Positions 57,504 to 64,000 of a stretch of 64,000 nt of DNA are shown piece by piece. The DNA comes from Candidatus Desulfofervidaceae bacterium (GTDB lineage: Bacteria; Desulfobacterota; Desulfofervidia; Desulfofervidales; Desulfofervidaceae): positions 62,001 to 126,000 of the forward strand of contig JAMOPI010000010.1 in the NCBI GenBank assembly GCA_027064585.1, in the 5' to 3' direction. Each line of letters starts with the position of its first letter. Within the stretch, counting starts at the first letter, position 1. A program made the translations under genes and the position numbers. The notes below the pieces were generated by a model. That model ran no database searches. It worked only from the letters and a program-made list of their open reading frames with translations, and was not told the origin of the DNA.

Positions 57504-58934
57504 TTAGTGTAAAGGCAATCTAAAGGTAAAGACTGTCCCTTGGCCTAATTGACTTTTTACTTCTATATGTCCATTATGCGCTTCAATCATGGATTTTACA
57601 AGTGCAAGGCCAAGACCTGTTCCCTTTTTACGTTTAGATGTTGCATTTTTGCCCCGATAAAATGGTTCAAATATGTGAGGAAGGTCCTGGGGCGAGATGC
57701 CTTCTCCATTATCTGCTATCCATATTTCCACCTGGTTAGGTATGAGCTTCCATCCCAAGGTGATAGTACCAGTTTCATCTGTATGTTGAATAGCATTGTA
57801 AAGCAGGTTAAACAAAATTTGTTTTAGCATATCGGGATCAACCACCAGAGTAACAAAAGGGCCTTCTCTGAGGACAATCCTTCGGCCTTGGGTTAAAAGT
57901 TGAGCCTGAGTAATAAAGTTTTTAAAAAAATCATTGAGATTTAATGGCCTTTTTTGAATTTTTGTAGATGTTTCTAATTTGGCCAAATCAAGAAGTTGGT
58001 CACACAAGCGGGCAAGTCTTGTTACTTCTTGGTACATCCCTTGCGAAAGACGGGTAACCGCTGCTGGATCGTCCTGAGAACCTCTTAAGAGCACATCTAA
58101 CGACCCGCGTAAGACAGTAAGCGGAGTACGCAGCTCATGCGCAGCGTTTGCGACGAAACGACGTTGAGCTTCAAAGGTAGATTCAATACATTCAACCATT
58201 TTATCAAAGGCATGTGCAAGTTGACCTATTTCATCTTGGCGCTTAGGAAGATTTACCCTAAGATTTAAGTTACCTTTTGAAATTTCTTGACATATGTTAA
58301 TCACACGTTTTAACCCTCTGAGAGCAGATGAAGTTAATAAAAAACCTAAGCCAAAGCCCATAAAAAGTGTGATTAAGGCCCCTGTTGCTAAGTATAGCCC
58401 ATGATAGAAGAGTGTTTGTTCTACCGAGGTTAAAGGAGAACTTAATTGCACTACGCCTATAATTTTTTGACTTGTAGGGGTTTGACGTAAAGGGATTAAA
58501 ATTACCAAAGTGTGATGATTTGACTGAGAGATAATATAGTTAACCTCATTCTTTCCAGCTAATGCTTGGGAATAATAGACAGGATTAGGCGAAGGAGGGG
58601 AAGGTTCTTCGGGAAGCATTTTCCCATTGGCGATGGTTCTCCCGTGCTTATCTAAGATTAAGGCCACTGTATTACGCGAGGTAAGATCACGGGCTAGAGA
58701 TTTGGCAATTTGTTTCAGATCATCACTAGTTGGCAGATGATTTTTCTGGCCATATAGCCAGTGTTCAATAATAGGTTTTGCCCGCGCCCGTAAATGGGAG
58801 GCTGTATTTTCAATAAGTAAGTTGCGGGTATCAATAAAAAAGGTAACACCTAATATACAGACAATCAATGCTAATAGGCCAGAATGCAACAGGGTTAGGC
58901 GTGTGCGTAAGGATAGTTTGTCCCATAATTTCAT
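57504..58934 (-). CDS. Sensor histidine kinase (OmpR-type partner)
   Basis: A 476-residue protein: membrane segment near 15-35, periplasmic domain to about 165, second segment near 170-195, HAMP, HisKA with NAAHELRTPLTVLRG (His266), and HATPase with NLLYNAIQHTDETG, IADNGEGISPQDLP and GTGLGLALVKSMIE. Typical EnvZ/CzcS architecture. It overlaps the response-regulator gene by 4 nt and forms a pair with it. Confidence 0.93.
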   Translation of the reverse strand: MKLWDKLSLRTRLTLLHSGLLALIVCILGVTFFIDTRNLLIENTASHLRARAKPIIEHWLYGQKNHLPTSDDLKQIAKSLARDLTSRNTVALILDKHGRTIANGKMLPEEPSPPSPNPVYYSQALAGKNEVNYIISQSNHHTLVILIPLRQTPTSQKIIGVVQLSSPLTSVEQTLFYHGLYLATGALITLFMGFGLGFLLTSSALRGLKRVINICQEISKGNLNLRVNLPKRQDEIGQLAHAFDKMVECIESTFEAQRRFVANAAHELRTPLTVLRGSLDVLLRGSQDDPAAVTRLSQGMYQEVTRLARLCDQLLDLAKLETSTKIQKRPLNLNDFFKNFITQAQLLTQGRRIVLREGPFVTLVVDPDMLKQILFNLLYNAIQHTDETGTITLGWKLIPNQVEIWIADNGEGISPQDLPHIFEPFYRGKNATSKRKKGTGLGLALVKSMIEAHNGHIEVKSQLGQGTVFTFRLPLH

Positions 58935-59620
58935 TCATCCTCCGGATAAAAGGCATAGCCTATGCCATAATGAGTGCGAATCAAACGGGGAGGTTTGTCC
59001 CCTATTTTTTCTCTTAGATGACTTACATGTACATCTACTATATTTGTGTTGCCGACATAATCGTACCCCCAAATTCGGTTAAGGAGAGTTTCTCTAGTAA
59101 AGACCCGGCGTGGATGGCGAATAAAGAGTTCAAGCAAGGCGAATTCGGTAGGAGTAAGGTAGATGGACTTTCCATCTACAAAGACTTCACGCGTGTCTGT
59201 ATTAAGGATAATATTGGCCGCACGCAGTTCCGAGGATTCAAATCTACATCCAGCCCGACGAAGAAGGGCCCGAATACGGGCCAATAATTCATCAAAACTA
59301 AAAGGCTTGGTTAAATAGTCATCTGCCCCCAAGTCAAGTCCTTTCACCCGGTCGGAAATTTCTTTTTTAGCGGTAAGCATCAGAATAGGAATATTAATTC
59401 CCTTTGCCCGAATGCGGCGACATACTTCAAATCCATCTATATCCGGAAGCATAATGTCTAATATAATCAAGTCAATGTCATGATTTTTAAGAGAGTCTAA
59501 ACCATCCCTACCATTCTCAGCTACGAGTACCTGATAACCCTCATAGGTAAGCCCAGTTTTTAAAAACTCAGTAATTGTAGGTTCATCTTCAATGATAAGA
59601 ATGAATGGGGCAGAAGACAT
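58931..59620 (-). CDS. OmpR/PhoB-family response regulator
   Basis: A 229-residue protein: receiver domain with phospho-acceptor Asp55 in LIILDIMLPDIDG and KPFSFDELLARIRALLRR, then a winged-helix DNA-binding domain (LTPTEFALLELFIRHPRRVF, GNTNIVDVHVSHLREKI). The ATGA overlap with the kinase gene shows they are co-translated. Likely targets are the two exported proteins downstream. Confidence 0.94.
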   Translation of the reverse strand: MSSAPFILIIEDEPTITEFLKTGLTYEGYQVLVAENGRDGLDSLKNHDIDLIILDIMLPDIDGFEVCRRIRAKGINIPILMLTAKKEISDRVKGLDLGADDYLTKPFSFDELLARIRALLRRAGCRFESSELRAANIILNTDTREVFVDGKSIYLTPTEFALLELFIRHPRRVFTRETLLNRIWGYDYVGNTNIVDVHVSHLREKIGDKPPRLIRTHYGIGYAFYPEDE

Positions 59621-59635
59621 CTCATGGGCTCCAAT

Positions 59636-60166
59636 TTATTCCAGACCAGGAATAAAATTTATCCACAAGATGCGGTTTTCCCAGTCAAATTTAATAATCA
59701 CATCGGCAATAGAAGGAATAAGGTATTCCTTCTTTACCTCTTTATTATAGACGACAAAAATATCATTACTACCAGTATTAAATACCTGAGTTATTTTACC
59801 TAAGACCATTCCGTCTTGACTGCGCACTTCAAGCCCAATTACCTCATACCAATAATATTCATCTGCTTTCCGATCTGGTGGGGGAAGAGTAGACTTTTTG
59901 CGATAGACATAGGCCCCTACCCAGGGTTCAGCCTCATTAATATTCTCAATGCCTTCTAAAGCAACGATGTAAATATTTTTATGGGGCCTGACAGCCTCAA
60001 TATGAAAAAGCTGCAAAGGGCCGCTTTTAGGCTTGAGATACACCTCACCCGCGGCCCTAAATGAAGCTACCGATTCGGTATAGGGCAAAACTCCAATCTC
60101 GCCCTTTATACCATGAGTTCTGACTACCTTCCCGATGAGGAGAAGATCATCCTCCTGCATCGGCAT
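59636..60166 (-). CDS. rimM: Ribosome maturation factor RimM
   Basis: A 176-residue protein: LLIGKVVRTHGIKGEIGVLP at the start, PWVGAYVYRKKSTLPPP and EYYWYEVIGLEVRSQDGMVL (PRC-barrel region), then VFNTGSNDIFVV and KEYLIPSIADVI. It helps assemble the 30S head near S19. It lies 1 bp after khpA in the usual ribosomal cluster; trmD and rplS, which often follow, are not present here. Confidence 0.93.
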   Translation of the reverse strand: MPMQEDDLLLIGKVVRTHGIKGEIGVLPYTESVASFRAAGEVYLKPKSGPLQLFHIEAVRPHKNIYIVALEGIENINEAEPWVGAYVYRKKSTLPPPDRKADEYYWYEVIGLEVRSQDGMVLGKITQVFNTGSNDIFVVYNKEVKKEYLIPSIADVIIKFDWENRILWINFIPGLE

Positions 60167-60167
60167 T

Positions 60168-60401
60168 TTATTCGATAATTTCTAAAACCGCTCTCTTCTT
60201 TACCTTAGTAGAAGCAGCACTTAAAATGGTGCGAATTGCTCTTGCCGTCCGTCCCTGCTTACCAATTACCTTACCTAAATCCTCCTTAGCTACCCTCAAT
60301 TCAATCACTGAAGTTTGTTCGCCCTCAATTTCTTTTACTTGCACGGCATCAGGATTGTCAACCAGAGACTTAGCGATATATTCTACTAAATCCTTCAGCA
60401 T
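60168..60401 (-). CDS. KH-domain RNA-binding protein KhpA
   Basis: A 77-residue single KH domain with [20 protein letters not shown], the GxxG loop (GKQG). KhpA/YlqC proteins bind RNA and are usually found between rpsP and rimM, as here. 18 bp after rpsP. Confidence 0.93.
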   Translation of the reverse strand: MLKDLVEYIAKSLVDNPDAVQVKEIEGEQTSVIELRVAKEDLGKVIGKQGRTARAIRTILSAASTKVKKRAVLEIIE

Positions 60402-60419
60402 GTTGCACCTCCACTTTAA

Positions 60420-60659
60420 TTATAGAAGTCCTTGTGTTTTTAACAGACCTTTTACCGTTCCTGTAAGCTGCGCTCCTCGTCCCACCCACTTTTGGAGCTT
60501 TTCTTTATCTAACTTCACTTCTGGTGGGTCCGTCAAAGGATTATATATTCCCAAAATGTCCAGAAAACGTCCGTCACGCGGCGCACGTGCATCCGCAGCC
60601 ACAATGCGATAGAACGGCCTTTTCTTTGCTCCCATCCGCATCAATCTGATTTTGACCAT
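60420..60659 (-). CDS. rpsP: 30S ribosomal protein S16
   Basis: A 79-residue protein: [40 protein letters not shown]. The length is typical. It is in the standard ffh-rpsP-khpA-rimM order. Confidence 0.97.
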   Translation of the reverse strand: MVKIRLMRMGAKKRPFYRIVAADARAPRDGRFLDILGIYNPLTDPPEVKLDKEKLQKWVGRGAQLTGTVKGLLKTQGLL

Positions 60660-60684
60660 TTGATCCCTCCATCACCTCCTTTCT

Positions 60685-62025
60685 TTAACTAAACAAACTA
60701 CTTAGATTTATTCTTTTACCCTTTTTTCCCATTTTTGTAAAGCGTTTAATCATCTTTTTCATCTGGGCATATTCTTTTAATAAGCGATTAACCTCTTGCA
60801 CCGTAGTACCGCTACCTTTGGCGATCCGTCTGCGCCGACTGCCATTAATAATTTCTGGCCGCAGCCGTTCTTCCTTGGTCATAGAATTGATAATGGCCTC
60901 TATGCGTACCAGTTGTCTTTCATCTATCTGAATATTCTTTAACTGCTTAAGTTGACCAAAGCCTGGAAGCATGCTCAAAATTTGTTCCAAAGAACCCATC
61001 TTGCGGATACGCCTTAATTGATCCCGAAAGTCCTCTAGAGTAAATTCATTTCTCCGTAGCTTTTTCTCTAATTCCTTGGCCTTTTCTACATCAATGGCTT
61101 CTTGGGCCTTCTCTATCAGGGAAAGGACATCGCCCATACCCAAGATGCGGGAGGCTACCCGATCAGGGTGAAAAACCTCCAAGGCATCCAACTTTTCACC
61201 TACACCGATAAACTTAATCGGCTTTTGGGTGACGGCCTTGATAGAAAGGGCCGCGCCTCCACGGGCATCGCCTTCCATCTTGGTGAGGATAACACCGGTA
61301 AGGTCAAGGGCCTCATTAAAGCTTTTGGCTACATTGACCGCATCCTGGCCGGTCATGGCATCGGCTACAAGAAGGATCTCTTGAGGGACAATATGGGACT
61401 TTATCTGCTTAAGCTCCTCCATCATCTTTTCGTCTATATGCAACCGGCCAGCTGTATCAATAATCACTGTATCATAGCCCTTTTGACGGGCTTCATTTAC
61501 GGCCTGCAAACAAATCTCTACCGGGTTTTGATTTGGCTTAGAAGGATAAACCGGAACCTTAATCTGCTCACCCAACTTTTGTAACTGCTCTATCGCTGCT
61601 GGACGATAGACATCGGCTGGCACCAAAAAGGGATGGCGTCCCCGCTTTTCTTTTAAAAACTTGGCTAACTTAGCACAAGTAGTTGTTTTACCCGAACCCT
61701 GTAGGCCTACGAGCATCAGCACTGCCGGTACCTTACCCTTTAGATTTAACTCTGGGGTTGTACCGCCCATTAAGAGGGTTAACTCATCTCGGACAATCTT
61801 TATTACCTGCTGGGCCGGGGTGAGGCTACGCATTACCTCTTGCCCCAGGGCCTTTTCCTTAACCCGATTAAGAAATTCCTTAACGACCTTATAATTAACA
61901 TCGGCCTCAAGCAAGGCAAGTTTTACCTCTTTTAAGGCCTGATTAATATGTTCCTCAGTTAGGTGTCCCCTGCCTTTAAGCTTCTTAAAAACTGCACTTA
62001 TCTTTTCACTAAGATTTTCAAACAT
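60685..62025 (-). CDS. ffh: Signal recognition particle protein Ffh
   Basis: A 446-residue protein: N domain [21 protein letters not shown] domain with [42 protein letters not shown] and [14 protein letters not shown], and a C-terminal Met-rich M domain with [11 protein letters not shown] and [20 protein letters not shown]. It targets nascent membrane proteins. The start was chosen after GAGGGGACAG; a longer in-frame start has no ribosome site. Confidence 0.96.
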   Translation of the reverse strand: MFENLSEKISAVFKKLKGRGHLTEEHINQALKEVKLALLEADVNYKVVKEFLNRVKEKALGQEVMRSLTPAQQVIKIVRDELTLLMGGTTPELNLKGKVPAVLMLVGLQGSGKTTTCAKLAKFLKEKRGRHPFLVPADVYRPAAIEQLQKLGEQIKVPVYPSKPNQNPVEICLQAVNEARQKGYDTVIIDTAGRLHIDEKMMEELKQIKSHIVPQEILLVADAMTGQDAVNVAKSFNEALDLTGVILTKMEGDARGGAALSIKAVTQKPIKFIGVGEKLDALEVFHPDRVASRILGMGDVLSLIEKAQEAIDVEKAKELEKKLRRNEFTLEDFRDQLRRIRKMGSLEQILSMLPGFGQLKQLKNIQIDERQLVRIEAIINSMTKEERLRPEIINGSRRRRIAKGSGTTVQEVNRLLKEYAQMKKMIKRFTKMGKKGKRINLSSLFS

Positions 62026-62147
62026 TTTTACTGTCCCCTCGTAATTTTCAGGTATTTTACACAATTTGCTTAAAATGGCAATGGGAAACTTGCAATTTTG
62101 CAATAGACATTGTATTTTAAGCCCGCAAAGGCGAAAAGGAGGGGAAA

Positions 62148-63158
62148 ATGAGAAAAATTTTTTGTTTGTTCGCTTTTTTAACGTTTATTTTGGCAGTGGT
62201 TGCTAAAGGGCAGGCAGGAAGAAAGGTAATTGTATTGACCTACGCCAATTTCTTTCCTCCTACCCATGTCCAATCAAGGTTGGCGGAGGCCTGGATCAAA
62301 GAGATAGAAAAACGTACGCACGGACGCGTAAAAATCAATTATTTTCCTGGTGGGGCCTTACTTAAAGGAGGGCAGATTTATGACGGTGTTTTAAAAGGCA
62401 TTGTGGATATAGGCATGTCCTGCTTTGCTTACACACGGGGCAGGTTTCCTAGCATGGAGGCCCTTGATCTGCCTTTAGGCTATCCTAGCGGTAAGACGGC
62501 TACCTTAGTAGCCAATGCCTTTTATCGGCGTTTTCATCCTAAAGAATTAAATGAAGTTAAACCACTTTATTTCCATGCCCACGGACCAGGACTTTTACAT
62601 ACCAAAAAACCCGTTTATCGGTTAGAAGATCTAAAGAGGATGAAAATCCGCTGCACGGGCTTTAGTGCCAAATTGGTCAAGGCCTTAGGGGCCGTACCTG
62701 TAGCCATGAGTCAAGGACAGGCCTATGAGGCCTTACAGCGGGGGGTAGTAGACGGTACCTTTGCCCCGATGGAAACCTTAAAGGGTTGGCGGCAGGCAGA
62801 GGTAATAAATTATACCATAGACTGTAAGGCCGTTGGTTATACTACCGTCATGTATGTCATTATGAATAAACAAAAGTGGAATAGCTTACCTGTAGATATA
62901 AAAAAGGTCTTTACCGAAGTAAGCCAAGAATGGATTGTAAAACATGGCCAAGCTTGGGATAAGAGCGATGCCGAAGGAAGGGCCTTTACTCTAAATCTTG
63001 GCAATAAAATCATTGAGCTTTCCCCATCTGAGACCAAACGCTGGGTAGGTCGGGCCCAACTAGTCATTGCTGAATATATTAAAAAAATGAAGGCCAAGGG
63101 ATTACCTGCTGAGGAGTACGTTAAGGCGATTAAAGAGATGATTAAAGAGTACCAATAG
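62148..63158 (+). CDS. TRAP transporter solute-binding protein (DctP family)
   Basis: A 336-residue protein with a cleavable signal peptide ([20 protein letters not shown]) and the DctP fold: [60 protein letters not shown] and [19 protein letters not shown]. It captures an organic acid in the periplasm for the permease genes that follow. The ligand is unknown. Confidence 0.93.
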   Translation: MRKIFCLFAFLTFILAVVAKGQAGRKVIVLTYANFFPPTHVQSRLAEAWIKEIEKRTHGRVKINYFPGGALLKGGQIYDGVLKGIVDIGMSCFAYTRGRFPSMEALDLPLGYPSGKTATLVANAFYRRFHPKELNEVKPLYFHAHGPGLLHTKKPVYRLEDLKRMKIRCTGFSAKLVKALGAVPVAMSQGQAYEALQRGVVDGTFAPMETLKGWRQAEVINYTIDCKAVGYTTVMYVIMNKQKWNSLPVDIKKVFTEVSQEWIVKHGQAWDKSDAEGRAFTLNLGNKIIELSPSETKRWVGRAQLVIAEYIKKMKAKGLPAEEYVKAIKEMIKEYQ

Positions 63159-63167
63159 GCAACATCA

Positions 63168-63653
63168 GTGCAAGGGTTTTCTGTTTTTATTGAACATGTA
63201 AGCAAATTTTTTAACATTATGGCCGGCATGGCCCTTGTTGCCATGACGGTCCTTACTTGTACTGATGTGGTCTTGCGTCTTTTTGGGCATCCAATCCTTG
63301 GCACTTATGAAATTGTTGGTTTTTTAGGAGCTATCCTTAATGCCTTTGCCCTTCCAGAAACGACCAGACAAAAAGGACATGTAAGGGTAGAAGTATTGGT
63401 AAGCCGTTTTCCTCAAAGGATAAGGAAAGTTATTTCTGTCTTTAGCTATCTTTTAGGCATCTTGCTTTTTCTCTTTATTGGCTATGCCGGGTTTCAACAT
63501 GGCCTTGAGCTTAAAAGAGGACATGAGGTTTCTATGACCCTACAAATTCCTCTTTATCCCATCCTTTTTGCTATTTCTTTGGCCGCGTTCATGGTTTCAT
63601 TTGTATTAGTAACGGAGTTAAGAAACCTCTTTCAAGGCAGGAAAAAAGGATGA
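63168..63653 (+). CDS. TRAP transporter small permease subunit (DctQ family)
   Basis: A 161-residue protein with four membrane segments, including MAGMALVAMTVLTCTDVVLR and ILFAISLAAFMVSFVLV, and the family motif GTYEIVGFLGAILNAFALPE. The start is GTG 9 bp after the binding-protein stop; no ATG fits. It ends in an ATGA overlap with the large permease. Confidence 0.9.
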   Translation: MQGFSVFIEHVSKFFNIMAGMALVAMTVLTCTDVVLRLFGHPILGTYEIVGFLGAILNAFALPETTRQKGHVRVEVLVSRFPQRIRKVISVFSYLLGILLFLFIGYAGFQHGLELKRGHEVSMTLQIPLYPILFAISLAAFMVSFVLVTELRNLFQGRKKG

Positions 63654-64000
63654 ATCCTACTTTGGTTGGTTTGGTTGGGGTTGGGCTTTTAATTGTCCTT
63701 CTTTTTAGCCGGATGCCGGTAGGGTTTGTCATGGCCCTTTTAGGGTTTGCCGGGTTTTGGTATTTGATTTCCTTTAAGGCTGGTCTTGGCATTGTCATCA
63801 AAGATATTTATGAGACTTTTAGCTCTTACAACCTAACCGTTATTCCTCTTTTTATCCTCATGGGACAAGTGGCCTTTCACGCCGGCATTAGTCGGCGCCT
63901 ATATGACACGGCCTATGCCTTTTTAGGTCACTTACCTGGAGGGTTGGCCATGGCCACGATTGGGGCCTGTGCTGGATTTGCTGCCATCTGTGGTTCAACC
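63650..64000 (+). CDS. TRAP transporter large permease subunit (DctM family), 5' part
   Basis: Only the first 117 codons are in the window. They begin MNPTLVGLVGVGLLIVLLFS after AAAAAAGG, with RMPVGFVMALLGFAGFW and TVIPLFILMGQVAFHAGISR, and the frame runs open to the last base with GHLPGGLAMATIGACAGFAA. This is the ion-coupled membrane channel of the TRAP system; cut by the window edge, not truncated in nature. Confidence 0.92.
   Translation, partial: MNPTLVGLVGVGLLIVLLFSRMPVGFVMALLGFAGFWYLISFKAGLGIVIKDIYETFSSYNLTVIPLFILMGQVAFHAGISRRLYDTAYAFLGHLPGGLAMATIGACAGFAAICGST

Overview
The window looks like the chromosome of a thermophilic, sulfate-reducing bacterium of the Desulfobacterota type. The evidence is a complete dsrMKJOP electron-transfer operon, siroheme-dependent (Ahb) heme synthesis genes, System II cytochrome c biogenesis genes (ccs1 and ccsA), and a fused enzyme for di-myo-inositol phosphate, a compatible solute of thermophiles. 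A Candidatus Desulfofervidus-like lineage would fit, but that is inference; no rRNA gene is present to confirm it. Base composition is moderately AT-rich and most genes are tightly packed.

Layout. 1-10 kb: end of a 2-oxoacid:ferredoxin oxidoreductase gamma gene, an HDOD/histidine-kinase protein, an exonuclease with a WYL-like tail, a methyltransferase, an NtrC-type two-component pair, a DUF4258/YgiT toxin-antitoxin-like pair, pgi and a stand-alone pyruvate-kinase alpha/beta domain. 10-16 kb: CCA-adding enzyme, ahbD and a siroheme decarboxylase subunit, two related metallo-beta-lactamase proteins. 16-22 kb: dsr operon. 22-32 kb: accessory region with a tRNA-Arg(CCT) and an inverted 49-nt copy of its 3' end, a frameshifted integrase, IS debris, a short tyrosine recombinase, several toxin-antitoxin modules (TumEA, Phd/RelE, VapBC) and four kinds of short-repeat cluster. 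32-50 kb: housekeeping genes (dinG, leuB, ccs1, two tRNA-Ser, adenine deaminase, dtd, aspS, hisS, ugd, leuA). 50-64 kb: ccsA-hemA, the inositol phosphate enzyme, dnaJ-like cbpA, a two-component system with two small envelope proteins, rimM-khpA-rpsP-ffh, and a TRAP transporter running off the end.

How the genes work together. DsrMKJOP links the menaquinone pool and periplasmic c-type hemes to cytoplasmic sulfite reduction. Its hemes depend on HemA and AhbD (synthesis) and Ccs1/CcsA (attachment), all encoded in the window. LeuA and LeuB are separate leucine genes. leuA is preceded by a leucine-rich 17-residue leader peptide and two consecutive intrinsic terminators, which is a convincing attenuation control.

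Most notable non-gene signals. (1) The leuA attenuator, whose leader peptide may be leaderless. (2) A roughly 310-bp MITE-like element with two full copies in opposite orientation, one truncated copy and one solo end that follows a transposase remnant; three of the four lie within about 20 bp of a promoter-like -35 box. (3) Helically phased GTTAGA repeats and paired TGTCGCA / TGTGTCA repeat clusters in the accessory region. (4) A tumE toxin gene split by an insertion with a 6-bp target duplication while its antitoxin gene stays intact. (5) Repeated +1/-1 frameshifts at A-runs confined to the accessory region. No wholly new system can be proven from sequence alone; the repeat clusters are the part that known families explain least.
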